Notes: generated from the sequence alone by a model not told the origin. 64,000 bases of DNA from Alphaproteobacteria bacterium (GCA_016869145.1 VGEU01000004.1:1-64000); one strand, 5' to 3'. Positions 40,938 to 49,693 are shown, counted from the first letter of the stretch. Numbers and translations are program-made.

Positions 40938-42362
40938 TCAGCCCGCCTTCTTTCTGCCCGATGCGCCGGCCGGCGCGCTCGTGTCGGATCTGGGCGCCGT
41001 CGCGGCCGGCTTCCGCTTCGCCGCCCCCGCCCCCTTGCGCGCCCGGTTCTTCGCCGCCCAACCGGCGACCTCCTTGACCGGCGCGCGGGTGATGACGAGC
41101 GCATCGGCCGGCACATCGCCGGTGATCACCGAGCCCGCACCGACCACCGCGCCGTCGCCGATCGTGACCGGTGCGACGAGCGCGGCGTTCGAGCCGATGA
41201 AGGCGCCGGCGCCGATGTCGGTCCGGTGCTTGGCGAAGCCGTCGTAGTTGCACGTGATCGTGCCCGCGCCGACATTGGCGCCGGCGCCCACGCGCGCGTC
41301 GCCGACATAGGTGAGGTGGTTGACCTTGGCGCCGGTCTCGACGAGCGCCTCCTTGATCTCGACGAAATTGCCGATGTGGACGTCGCGCCCGATCCGCGCG
41401 CCGGGCCTGAGCCGCGCGAACGGACCGACGATCGCGCCCGGCTCGACGGTCGCGCCCTCGATGTGGCAGTAGGCGCGGATATCGACATCGTCGCCGATCC
41501 GGACGCCGCGGCCGAAGAAGACATGCGGGCCGATGGTGACGTCGCGGCCGATCGTCGTGTCCCAGCTGAGATGGACGGAGGCGGGATCGATCAGCGTCGC
41601 GCCGTTCGCCATCGCGCGCGACCGAAGGCGGTCCTGCATGATCGCCTCGGCGACGGCGAGCTCGGCGCGCGCATTGACGCCCATGACCTCGCCCTCGTCG
41701 GACACCTCGACCAGCGCGCTCCCGAGACCGCGCCGGCGGGCGATCGCGACGACGTCGGTGAGGTAGTACTCGCCCTTGGCGTTGGCGTTGCCGACCGCAT
41801 CGAGGAGCGCCCAGGCGACATCGCCGCGGAGCGCCATGACGCCCGAGTTGCAGAGCGGCACCCGGCGCTCGGCCTCGGTCGCGTCCTTGTACTCGACGAT
41901 CGCGGCGAGCGAGCCGTCGGCGGCCAAGATCACCCGGCCATAGGCGGCAGGATCGCGCGGCTGGAAGCCGAGGACGACCACCGCGGGGCGGTCGGGTCCT
42001 TCGATCCGCCGCCGCATCGCCGCGATGGTCTCGGCGGTCAGGAGCGGCGTGTCGCCGAACAGGACGAGGATGTCGCCGCCGAATGCCGTGAGCGCGTCGC
42101 GGGCGGCGAGAACGGCGTGCGCGGTGCCGAGCCGTTCGGCCTGCAGTGCGGTCGCGGCGGGGGCGACCGCGGCGGCGACGGCACCCATCTCGGGCCCGAT
42201 CACGACGACGGTGCGATCGACGGCGGCGGTGCGGAGCGCATCGAGGACGTGGCAGACCATCGGCCGGCCGGCGACCTCGTGCAGCACCTTGGGCCGCGCG
42301 GATTTCATCCGCGTGCCGAGCCCAGCTGCGAGCACGACGGCCGCGGTCGTCTTGTCAGTCAT
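40938..42362 (-). CDS. glmU: Bifunctional GlmU (N-acetylglucosamine-1-P uridyltransferase / glucosamine-1-P acetyltransferase)
   Basis: A 474-residue enzyme with an N-terminal nucleotidyltransferase (AAVVLAAGLGTRMKSARPKVLH) and a C-terminal left-handed beta-helix with hexapeptide repeats (ATVEPGAIVGPFARLRPGA). RNRARKG-like basic residues and a Lys/Ala-rich tail (AAKRKPAATAPRSDTSAPAG) end the protein; such low-complexity tails are common in alphaproteobacterial GlmU. It lies 28 bp upstream of glmS and 75 bp after the DUF3108 gene on the same strand. Confidence 0.96.
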   Translation of the reverse strand: MTDKTTAAVVLAAGLGTRMKSARPKVLHEVAGRPMVCHVLDALRTAAVDRTVVVIGPEMGAVAAAVAPAATALQAERLGTAHAVLAARDALTAFGGDILVLFGDTPLLTAETIAAMRRRIEGPDRPAVVVLGFQPRDPAAYGRVILAADGSLAAIVEYKDATEAERRVPLCNSGVMALRGDVAWALLDAVGNANAKGEYYLTDVVAIARRRGLGSALVEVSDEGEVMGVNARAELAVAEAIMQDRLRSRAMANGATLIDPASVHLSWDTTIGRDVTIGPHVFFGRGVRIGDDVDIRAYCHIEGATVEPGAIVGPFARLRPGARIGRDVHIGNFVEIKEALVETGAKVNHLTYVGDARVGAGANVGAGTITCNYDGFAKHRTDIGAGAFIGSNAALVAPVTIGDGAVVGAGSVITGDVPADALVITRAPVKEVAGWAAKNRARKGAGAAKRKPAATAPRSDTSAPAGASGRKKAG

Positions 42363-42437
42363 CGCACACCTCTGGGACCGGCTGGGGCGCCGGCGAACGG
42401 TCGGTGGAACAGAGGGCCGGACGCGCCGGCCGGGCCG

Positions 42438-43352
42438 TCAGCGCGTCGCCACGCGGAGCGGATAGGTGCCGGTCTTGTCCACCACCTCGGCGCGGACGAG
42501 ATGGACGCGCGCGCCGCCGATCGGGAGCGGCATCGCGAGGCGGACCGGGACCGGCGGCAATTCCTTCGAGAGAGGCGCAAGCCAGGCGGTGAGCTCGCGC
42601 GAGGAATCCGGGCTCTCGCCGGTCTGTCGCTGGTACTCGGAGGCTTCATCGGGATCGAACCGCGTGATCCGTTCCCACGACACCTTGCAGGCATGCGCCG
42701 GCCCGTGGAACATCGAATAGCGGTTGCGATCGAGCGTGTCGGCGCCGAGATCTTCGACCACGAGGTCGTAGCGCTTGCGGCCGTCGAACACCGGCTGCGT
42801 CCCGTTGCAGTTCCCACCCTTCTCGAACCCCTTGACCAGGGCCAGGATAGCGCTCGACAGGTCGAAGGTGTTACGCCGATGTTCATCCGGCACGCCCTTG
42901 CCGCCGTCGCCGACCGGGGGCACCGCTTTCGCGAGCTCCACGCCGCCATCGGCGGAATAGCGGAGCGTGATTAAGCGTTCCTTACGGTTCCACTTGCTCG
43001 CCGAGCCGGCCTCGACCGGCTGCACGCCCTTCTCGATCAGGTTGCCGCGCGAATAGGCGCTCATGGAGCCCTCGACCAGCCGGCTCGCCCAGCCGTCGAT
43101 CGCGAACCGGATGGCGACGTCATAGCTCGACGGCGCGAGCGCGATCGTGAAGTCGGCGCCGCTCGCATAGACGCCGCCGACGAAGATGTCGTAGCGGAGC
43201 TTGACGGTGCGGCCGTCGACCGGCACGGCGACCACCGCCTCGTCGACCGCCTTGGCGGCCGCCTCGCTCGCTTGCGCACCCGGCGCGGCGACGAAGATGG
43301 CGGCGGCGAAGAGCCCGCCGGCCATGGCTCTCATCGTCGATCGACCACGCAT
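42438..43352 (-). CDS. DUF3108 domain periplasmic protein
   Basis: A 304-residue exported protein. The ATG at 43352 is preceded by GAGGG and gives a signal peptide (AMAGGLFAAAIFVAAPGAQA). The mature part holds LRYDIFVGGVYASGADFTIAL and DGWASRLVEGSMSAYSRG, which match DUF3108, an alphaproteobacterial beta-barrel-like envelope family of unknown function. KRYDLVVEDLGADTL and the C-terminal IGGARVHLVRAEVV are also typical. It probably leads the glmU-glmS-tenA transcript, which would link it to envelope synthesis. Confidence 0.75.
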   Translation of the reverse strand: MRGRSTMRAMAGGLFAAAIFVAAPGAQASEAAAKAVDEAVVAVPVDGRTVKLRYDIFVGGVYASGADFTIALAPSSYDVAIRFAIDGWASRLVEGSMSAYSRGNLIEKGVQPVEAGSASKWNRKERLITLRYSADGGVELAKAVPPVGDGGKGVPDEHRRNTFDLSSAILALVKGFEKGGNCNGTQPVFDGRKRYDLVVEDLGADTLDRNRYSMFHGPAHACKVSWERITRFDPDEASEYQRQTGESPDSSRELTAWLAPLSKELPPVPVRLAMPLPIGGARVHLVRAEVVDKTGTYPLRVATR

Positions 43353-43453
43353 GGGACCCTCGCTCAGGCCGCGCATCAGCGCCGACGGGCACGGACGACA
43401 ACATCGGCCGCCGGCATTTGATCAGTATTTGACCTCGGCCCCGGATTGGCAAT

Positions 43454-43466
43454 GGGTTGTTAACCC
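43454..43466. promoter_or_regulatory. Short inverted repeat in a divergent intergenic region
   Basis: GGGTT-gtt-AACCC lies in the 214-bp gap between the DUF3108 gene and the divergent TTT receptor gene. It is a plausible operator for either side. The rest of the gap shows no ORF and no clear promoter pair. Confidence 0.3.
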
Positions 43467-43566
43467 TGTTTCGCCGAATCCGCCCGCCGCGACCGGGCTT
43501 GGCGGTGCGCCGGCCGGCCTGTAGGTTGGCCCGGCCCCCAACCGGGCCCCATCTGGGAAGGATCCG

Positions 43567-44547
43567 ATGCGCCCCCTTGGCCCCCTCGCCTTCGTGCTCG
43601 CCGTGGTGGCCACCCTCGCGCTCGTTCCGGCCGGGGCGTCCGCCCAGACCTATCCCACCAAGCCGGTCCGCATCCTGATCGGCTTCGCGCCGGGCGGGCC
43701 GACCGATGTGGTCGGCCGCATCCTCGCCGACTACCTGACCAAGGCCATGGGGCAGCCCTTCGTCGTCGAGAGCCGGACCGGCGCCTCGGGTGTCGTCGCC
43801 GGCCAGGCGCTCGTCGCCTCGGCGCCAGACGGCCACACGCTCAATCTCGTCAACTTCGCGGTCATGTCGGTCGCCAAGTCGATGTACCCCGACATGACCT
43901 ACGACCCGGCGACCGATTTCGCACCGGTGACCGTCCTGGTCCGTTCGGCGATGATCATTCTGGTCAATGCCGACGTGCCGGCGCGCAACCTCGGCGAGTT
44001 CGTCGACTGGGCCAAGACGAACCGCGGCAAGGTCAATTACGGCTCGCCCGGAATCGGCACCCTTCTCCACCTCGCCTCCGAGCTCCTCAAGTCGCAGCTC
44101 GGTTTCAAGAGCCAGCACATCGTCTATCGCGGCGGCGGACCGTTCGGCCAGGGCATGATCCAGAAGGAGATCCAGTGGGGTCTCGACGTCCCGAATACGA
44201 CGCTGAACCTTATCCGCGGCGGCCACGCGCGGGCGATCGCGGTGACGACGCCCGAACGTTGGCCGGCCTTCCCCGATGTGCCCACGCTCACCGAGCTCGG
44301 GGTCAAGGACGCGGCGTGGACGAACTGGTTCGGCCTCGTCTCGCACGGCCAGACGCCGCGCCCGATCGTCGAGCAGCTCTCGGCCGAGATCGCCAAGGGC
44401 TGGAAGACGCCCGAGGTCGTCGAGCGGCTGAAGACCGCGGGCTATGAGCCGTGGACCCTGACGCCCGACGAGACGACGCGCCACTTCGCGGCCGAGCGCG
44501 CGCGATGGACCGCTGTCGTCAAGGCGAACAACATCAAGGCCGAGTAG
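43567..44547 (+). CDS. Tripartite tricarboxylate transporter (TTT) substrate-binding protein, Bug family
   Basis: A 326-residue periplasmic receptor. The signal peptide (LAFVLAVVATLALVPAGASA) is followed by QTYPTKPVRILIGFAPGGPTDVVGR, the unmistakable Bug start. VNYGSPGIGTLLHLASELLK and FPDVPTLTELGV are further family motifs. No TctA/TctB permease genes are adjacent, so it is an orphan receptor, a frequent situation in alpha- and betaproteobacteria with expanded Bug sets. Ligand unknown (carboxylates, amides and others are known for the family). Confidence 0.9.
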   Translation: MRPLGPLAFVLAVVATLALVPAGASAQTYPTKPVRILIGFAPGGPTDVVGRILADYLTKAMGQPFVVESRTGASGVVAGQALVASAPDGHTLNLVNFAVMSVAKSMYPDMTYDPATDFAPVTVLVRSAMIILVNADVPARNLGEFVDWAKTNRGKVNYGSPGIGTLLHLASELLKSQLGFKSQHIVYRGGGPFGQGMIQKEIQWGLDVPNTTLNLIRGGHARAIAVTTPERWPAFPDVPTLTELGVKDAAWTNWFGLVSHGQTPRPIVEQLSAEIAKGWKTPEVVERLKTAGYEPWTLTPDETTRHFAAERARWTAVVKANNIKAE

Positions 44548-44578
44548 CGCCCCGCCGGTCGGCCGGCCGGTCAGCCGG

Positions 44579-45202
44579 TCAATAGAGCTCGTCCGGCACG
44601 AGCTTGGCGTAGCTCACGTCGAAGTCGGCGGCGTTGACCGCGGGGTCGCGCGCGGCGGCGAACATGCCCATCGTCGGCACGCCGGCCGGGCGCTTCTGTC
44701 CCGCCGTGGCCCACAGGCCCGACCGAACGAAGGCCTTCGCGCAATGCGGGAACGCCTGGCGCACGGTGACGACGATCACCACCGTCGGCTCCTTGCCGTG
44801 GACGGCGAAGCGGGCTCGGAGCGCCGTCTCGACCGAGAGCCGCGCCGGGCCGTTGACGCGATAGGTCTCATCGACGCCCGGCACCATGAACAGGACACCG
44901 ACCTCGGGGTTCTCGACGATGTTGCGGAGCCCGTCGATCCGGTTGTTGCCGCGCCGGTCGGGGATCAGGAGCGTGCGGTCGTCGGCGACCGTCACGAAGC
45001 CCGGCGCGTCGCCCTTGGGCGAGACGTCGGCGCCCTGCCGGCCCGAGGTCGCGAGGAGCAGGAACGGCGCGGCGGCGATGAAGGCGCGCCCGGCGGGATT
45101 GATGTAATCGACCTCCTTGGCGGCCACGCGCGCGCTCGGCGCGTCATAAAGCGCGACGAGCTCGTCGAGCGAGCGAATGAACTGGCCCTCGATCGTATCC
45201 AT
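44579..45202 (-). CDS. Pyridoxamine 5'-phosphate oxidase (PPOX) family flavoprotein
   Basis: A 207-residue split-barrel flavin-binding protein. The order IRSLDELVALYDAPS, KEVDYINPAGRAFIAAAPF, SPKGDAPGFVTV, LIPDRRGNNRIDGLRNIVENP and HCAKAFVRSGLW matches the MSMEG_1061-like FMN-dependent PPOX group. It probably reduces an unknown cofactor or xenobiotic; a pyridoxamine role is unlikely. It converges with the TTT receptor gene, 31 bp apart. A remnant of another PPOX gene lies close by at 45482. Confidence 0.85.
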   Translation of the reverse strand: MDTIEGQFIRSLDELVALYDAPSARVAAKEVDYINPAGRAFIAAAPFLLLATSGRQGADVSPKGDAPGFVTVADDRTLLIPDRRGNNRIDGLRNIVENPEVGVLFMVPGVDETYRVNGPARLSVETALRARFAVHGKEPTVVIVVTVRQAFPHCAKAFVRSGLWATAGQKRPAGVPTMGMFAAARDPAVNAADFDVSYAKLVPDELY

Positions 45203-45299
45203 GGCGGTTCTCCCGTGTCCTGACGCGGCCGGTCTCGGCGCGGCATGTCCTGACGCGGTAGCGAGTGTAGCAAATGCGGCCGCGCGGCGCAGGCGCCGC

Positions 45300-45327
45300 T
45301 TGCCTTGGGGCCGCCCGTCTCGCTAGA
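45300..45327 (+). promoter_or_regulatory. Promoter for tRNA-Val
   Basis: TTGCCT (45300-45305), a 16-bp spacer and GCTAGA (45322-45327) lie 14 bp before the tRNA. The spacing suits a stable-RNA promoter. Confidence 0.45.
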
Positions 45328-45340
45328 AGAGGGGCGGAGC

Positions 45341-45415
45341 GGGCGCGTAGCTCAGCGGGAGAGCACTGCTTTCACACGGCAGGGGTCGCTGGTTCAATCC
45401 CAGCCGCGCCCACCA
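45341..45415 (+). tRNA. tRNA-Val (anticodon CAC)
   Basis: A full cloverleaf can be drawn. The acceptor arm GGGCGCG pairs with CGCGCCC, the D-arm contains AGCTCAGCGGGAGAGC, the anticodon loop TTCACAC holds CAC (reads GUG, valine), and the T-arm contains GGTTCAATCCC. The CCA end is encoded. It is on the plus strand and ends 66 bp before the truncated PPOX gene. Confidence 0.93.
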
Positions 45416-45481
45416 GTCCTACCCCTATTACGAAGCCGTTGGCCCGCACGGCCAGGGCGGTGGCCGGCCTGGGCAGCGAGC

Positions 45482-45715
45482 TCAGCGCGGCGTCACGACG
45501 GCGGCGTCGCGCCCATCGGTCCGCGCCTCAAGCGGGCCGACCAGCGCCTCGATCTCGGCCATCGTGAACCGCGGCGTGATGTGCTGCGGGCAGTTCCAGT
45601 CGAACGCCTCGACCGTGATCACGATCCCCCGCTCGACCCGCGCCGGATAGCCCGCGACCTCGAGCCGGGCCAGGGTCGTGGTGTCGTCACGATCGACCAC
45701 GCGGGCGCGGCCGAG
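45482..45715 (-). pseudogene. Truncated PPOX-family flavoprotein gene (5' part missing)
   Basis: Only the C-terminal 78 or so residues remain, from about LELLGRARVVDRDD through ITVEAFDWNCPQHITPRFT to a normal stop. The DWNCPQHITPRFT motif is the hallmark C-terminus of a PPOX subfamily different from the gene at 44579. Upstream of residue ELLGRARV the frame runs into antisense of the molybdenum hydroxylase gene, so the 400-residue ORF in the track is chimeric. The gene should be inactive. Confidence 0.7.
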
Positions 45716-47656
45716 GAGCTCGAGTGCGACTGGTCCAAGGTGACGACCGAATACCCGACACCGGGCCAGAACCTCGCGCGCAACCGCGTGTGGGGCAATT
45801 TCTCGACCGGCGGCAGCCGCGGCATCCGCGAATCGCACGACTATGTGCGCAAGGGCGGCGCCGCCGCGCGCGAGATGCTGATCCAGGCCGCCGCCACCGC
45901 CTGGGGCGTCCCCGCCGCCGAGTGCGGCGCCGCGAACAGCGTCATCACCCATCGCCCGAGCGGGCGCACGACGACCTACGGCAAGATCGCCGAGGCGGCG
46001 GCCAAGGTCGAGCCGCCGAAGGAGATCACGCTCAAGGACCCGAAGAACTGGCGCGTCGCCGGCAAGAGCGTGAAGCGCCTCGACACCGCCGAGAAGCTCA
46101 CCGGCAAGCAGGTCTACGGCATCGACCTCCGGCTTCCCGGCATGGTCAACGCCGCGATCAAGGACTGCCCGATATTCGGCGGCAAGGTGAAGAGCATCGA
46201 TGGCGACAAGGTCAAGTCGATGCGGGGCGTCAAGGCGGTCGTCCGTGTCGGCGACAGCGCGGTCGCCGTCGTCGCCGACACCTGGTGGCGGGCGAAAACC
46301 GCGCTCGATGCGCTGCCGATCGTCTGGGACGAGGGGCCGAATACCGGCGTCTCGAGCGCGACGATCGCGGCGACGCTCAAGGACGGTCTCACCGCGACGG
46401 AGGCTTTCGTCGGCAATCGCACCGGTGATGCCGCGGCGGCGATCGCGGGCGCGGCGAAGAAAGTGGAGGCGGTCTACTCCTATCCCTATCAGAACCACGC
46501 GACGATGGAGCCGATGAATGCGACCGCGCTCTACACCGCCGAGCGCTGCGAGGTGTGGACGCCGACGCAGAACGGCGAGGCCGCGCTCGCCGCCGCGGCG
46601 GAGGCGGCGGGACCGCCGCCGGCCAAGTGCGAGGTGCACAAGATCCATCTCGGCGGCGGCTTCGGCCGGCGCGGCGCGGTGCATGACTGGGTGCGCCAGG
46701 CGGTGCTGATCGCCAAGGAGATGCCGGGGTCACCGGTCAAGCTGATCTGGTCACGCGAGGAGGACATGCTGCACGGCCGGTTCCACCCGGTCACGCAGTG
46801 CCGGATGGTCGGCGCCCTCGATGCCTCGAACGCGCTCGTCGGGCTCCACATGCGCATCTCCGGCCAGTCGATCCTCGCCGGCGTGTTTCCGCAGAACCTG
46901 CAGCAAGGCCGCGATCCGGTGACGTTCCAGGGCCTCAACCCGGGCGGCGCCGAGGGCGCGTTCGGCTACACGATCGCGAACCTCCTGATCGACCACGCGA
47001 TGCGCAACCCGCCGGTGCCGCCGGGCTTCTGGCGCGGCGTCAACCACAACCAGAACGCCATCTATGTCGAGTGCTTCATCGACGAGCTCGCGCACGCGGC
47101 CGGCCAGGATCCGCTCGCGTTCCGCCGCACGCTGATGAAGAACCACCCGAAGCACCTCGCCGTCCTCGAGGCGGCGGCGGAGAAGGCGGGCTGGGGCAAG
47201 CCGGCGGCGCCCGGCGTGCACCGCGGCATGGCGCAATGCATGGGCTTCGGCAGCTACACCGCGGCCGTCGCGGAGGTCTCGGTGTCGAGCGGCGGCGCGC
47301 TCAAGATCCATCGCATCGTCGCCGCCGCCGATCCCGGGCACGCCGTCAACCCGAGCCAGATCGAGGCCCAGGTCGAGGGCTCGTTCGTCTATGGCCTCTC
47401 CGCCCTCCTCTACGGCGAGTGCACGGTGAAGGGCGGGCGCATGGAGCAGGAGAACTTCGACACCTACAACGTCATGCGCATGGACGAAATGCCGGCGGTC
47501 GAGACGATCGTGATGCCGTCCGGCGGGTTCTGGGGCGGTGTCAGCGAGCCGACGATCGCGGTTGCGGCGCCCGCCGTCCTCAACGCGATCTTCGCCGCGA
47601 CCGGCAAACGCATCCGCGAGTTCCCGCTGTCGAAGGCGGATTTGCGCCGGGCGTGA
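45710..47656 (+). pseudogene. IorB-like molybdopterin-binding hydroxylase large subunit, 5'-truncated
   Basis: About 648 residues remain of a protein normally near 730-750. Homology starts abruptly at EELECDWSKVTTEYPTPGQN and runs to a proper C-terminus. Molybdenum-cofactor segments are present (LGGGFGRRGAVHDW, GFWRGVNHNQNAIYVECFID), as is the catalytic-loop region SEPTIAVAAPAVLNAIFAATGKR with the Glu. It belongs to the xanthine dehydrogenase/isoquinoline 1-oxidoreductase beta family, which needs a 2Fe-2S partner not found here. The missing N-terminus and lack of a start codon at the junction make it probably non-functional, unless translated from an unseen start. Its TGA overlaps the GTG of soxX. 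Confidence 0.75.
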
Positions 47657-48114
47657 GACCGGGGAGGATCGCGGCGTGGTGCAGCATGGCGACCGCGCTC
47701 GCGACCGCGGCGCCGGCGATCGCGTCGGAGCCGGCGGTCGTCCCTTACATCGTCACGGGCGATGCGATCGCAGCACCCCTCACCGCGACGCCCGGCGATG
47801 CGGCGCGCGGGCGGGCGATCGTCGTCCAGCGCCAGCGCGGGCTCTGCCTCCTCTGTCATTCGGGTCCGTTCCCGGAGGAGCGCTTCCAGGGCGATCTCGC
47901 GCCGAGCCTCGCCGGCGCGGGCGCGCGCTGGAGCGCGGGCCAGCTTCGTCTTCGTCTGGTCGACAGCCGCGCCCTCAACCCGACGACGATCATGCCCGCC
48001 TATCACCGCATCGACGGGCTCGCGCGCGTCGGCCCGGCGTGGCGCGGCAAGCCGGTCCTCTCGGCGCAGGAGATCGAGGACGTGGTCGCGTTTCTCGTGA
48101 CGCTCCGCGATTGA
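47653..48114 (+). CDS. soxX: Sulfur-oxidising c-type cytochrome SoxX
   Basis: A 153-residue periplasmic monohaem cytochrome, partner of SoxA in attaching substrate to SoxYZ. It has a signal peptide ending PAIASEPAVV, a haem site in QRGLCLLCHSGPFPEERFQG, and a Met ligand in NPTTIMPAYHRIDGL, the typical SoxX layout. The start is uncertain: the GTG at 47653 shares bases with the upstream TGA (GTGA), while an ATG at 47686 would shorten the signal peptide. It is translationally coupled to the truncated hydroxylase gene and leads soxYZA. Confidence 0.88.
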   Translation: MRPGRIAAWCSMATALATAAPAIASEPAVVPYIVTGDAIAAPLTATPGDAARGRAIVVQRQRGLCLLCHSGPFPEERFQGDLAPSLAGAGARWSAGQLRLRLVDSRALNPTTIMPAYHRIDGLARVGPAWRGKPVLSAQEIEDVVAFLVTLRD

Positions 48115-48130
48115 GCCGGGCGGGCGCGAC

Positions 48131-48589
48131 ATGAGACGCCATGGCCCGCCGCTGTCGCGCCGCGCACTGCTCGCCGGCGGAACCGGGCTCGTCGCGGTCG
48201 CGCTCGTTCCCGCGGTCCGCGCGAGCGACGAGACGATGGACGCCGCGATCCGCGCCTTCACCCAGGGCGGCGCGCTGCGCGACGGCCGCGTCGTGCTCGA
48301 CGTGCCGCCGCTCGTCGACAACGGCAACTCGGTCAATCTCTCGGTCACGGTCGAGAGCCCGATGACCGCGGCCGATCACGTGCGGTCGATCGCGGTGTTC
48401 AACCAGAAGAACCCGCAGCCGCAGGTCGCCGTGTTCCATCTCGGGCCGCGCGCCGGCCGCGCCGAGGTGACGACGCGCGTCCGCCTCGCCGATTCGCAAC
48501 GCCTCGTCGCGATCGCGCCAATGAGCGACGGGAGCCTGTGGCGCGCCTCGACGGACGTCCTCGTCACCCTCGCCGCGTGCCTGGAGTAG
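48131..48589 (+). CDS. soxY: SoxY sulfur-carrier subunit with atypical C-terminus
   Basis: A 152-residue carrier protein. A twin-arginine signal (SRRALLAGGTGLVAVALVPA) directs folded export with SoxZ. The mature Ig-like domain contains VVLDVPPLVDNGNSVNLSV and SPMTAADHVRSIAVFNQKNP, standard for SoxY. The C-terminus ends VTLAACLE. Canonical SoxY ends in GGCGG, where the Cys carries the sulfur; here a Cys is third from the end but without flanking glycines. It may still carry a substrate, with a stiffer arm. It lies 4 bp before soxZ. Confidence 0.88.
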   Translation: MRRHGPPLSRRALLAGGTGLVAVALVPAVRASDETMDAAIRAFTQGGALRDGRVVLDVPPLVDNGNSVNLSVTVESPMTAADHVRSIAVFNQKNPQPQVAVFHLGPRAGRAEVTTRVRLADSQRLVAIAPMSDGSLWRASTDVLVTLAACLE

Positions 48590-48593
48590 CGCC

Positions 48594-48917
48594 ATGACGC
48601 GACCGCTCGTCCATGTGCCGGCGACCGCGCGGAAGGGCGCGGTCATCACCATCAAGACCCTGATCGCGCATCCGATGGAGACCGGGTACCGCCCCGACGA
48701 GAACGGCCGGCTGATCCCGCGCGATATCATCGGCGAGCTCGTCTGCCGCTATAACGGCAAGGAGGTTTTCCGCGCCGAGCTCGCGCCCGCGATCGCCGCC
48801 AATCCCTATGTCGCGTTCACGACGGTGGCGACCGAGACCGGCACGCTCGAGTTCCGCTGGACCGATCTCACGGGAAAACACTGGACTCACACCGCCCCGA
48901 TCACCGTTGTCGCGTGA
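48594..48917 (+). CDS. soxZ: SoxZ sulfur-carrier complex subunit
   Basis: A 107-residue protein without a signal peptide, exported as a complex with SoxY. It begins ATARKGAVITIKTLIAHPMETGYRPDENG and ends TDLTGKHWTHTAPITVV, both standard for SoxZ. Its length is normal. Its stop overlaps the soxA start (GTGA). Confidence 0.93.
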   Translation: MTRPLVHVPATARKGAVITIKTLIAHPMETGYRPDENGRLIPRDIIGELVCRYNGKEVFRAELAPAIAANPYVAFTTVATETGTLEFRWTDLTGKHWTHTAPITVVA

Positions 48918-49693
48918 CCTACGCCCGCCTTCCCGCGCTTCTCCTCGCACTTCTCGCCGTCGCGCCCGCGCACGCCGATCCGATCCCGCCCGGCGAGCGG
49001 CTCTCGGGCGCGGCCTTCATGTCGCGCGAGACGCGGACGATGCAGGAGGACGATTTCGCGAACCCCGGCATGCTGTGGGTGCGCGAGGGCGAGGCGCTGT
49101 GGGCGGAAAAGGCGGGCGCCGCGGCGCGCGCCTGCGCCGACTGTCACGGCGCGGCCGAGGCGACGATGAAGGGTGTCGCGGCGCGCTATCCGGCGTGGGA
49201 GTCCCGCGACGGCCGCCCAGTCGATCTTCTCGGACGGATCAATCTCTGCCGTGTGCGCCACCAGGAGGCCGCGCCGCTCGCGTGGGAGAGCCGCGCCCTC
49301 CTCGCGCTCGGCACGCACGTCGCCGCCGCCTCGCGCGGCGAGGCGATCGCGCCCGACCCCGATCCCCGCCTCGCGCCCCATCGCGCCGAGGGCCGCGCGC
49401 TCTACGAGACCCGGATCGGCCAGCTCGATCTCGCCTGCACGCAGTGCCACGACGCGCAGTGGGGCCGGCGCCTCGCCGGCAATCCGATCCCGCAGGCGCA
49501 TCCGACCGGCTATCCGCTTTACCGGCTGGAATGGCAGGCGGTCGGCTCGCGGCAGCGGCGGTTGCGGAATTGCATGACCGGCGTGCGCGCCGAACCCTTC
49601 GCCTATGGCGATCCGGCGTTCATCGCGATCGAGCTCTATCTGATGGAGCGCGCCGCGGGCATGACGATCGAGACGCCCGCGGTCCGGCCCTGA
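48914..49693 (+). CDS. soxA: Sulfur-oxidising cytochrome SoxA (dihaem)
   Basis: A 259-residue periplasmic cytochrome that with SoxX joins the substrate to SoxYZ. A signal peptide (LPALLLALLAVAPAHA) precedes two haem sites, CADCH and CTQCH. The family segments GRINLCRVRHQEAAPLAWES and RLRNCMTGVRAEPFAYG are present, the latter with the active-site Cys that takes the persulfide ligand. Both haem sites are intact, so this is the dihaem form. The GTG at 48914 couples it to soxZ. No soxB or soxCD gene follows; the next gene is on the other strand. Confidence 0.92.
   Translation: MTYARLPALLLALLAVAPAHADPIPPGERLSGAAFMSRETRTMQEDDFANPGMLWVREGEALWAEKAGAAARACADCHGAAEATMKGVAARYPAWESRDGRPVDLLGRINLCRVRHQEAAPLAWESRALLALGTHVAAASRGEAIAPDPDPRLAPHRAEGRALYETRIGQLDLACTQCHDAQWGRRLAGNPIPQAHPTGYPLYRLEWQAVGSRQRRLRNCMTGVRAEPFAYGDPAFIAIELYLMERAAGMTIETPAVRP

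Noticed and set aside
45482-46684. 400-residue minus-strand ORF
   Set aside because: Only its last 78 or so residues are PPOX coding sequence; the rest is antisense of the molybdenum hydroxylase.
45305-47656. 783-residue ORF starting before the tRNA
   Set aside because: Its first 135 codons run through tRNA-Val and the antisense PPOX remnant. Only the part from about 45710 matches the hydroxylase family.
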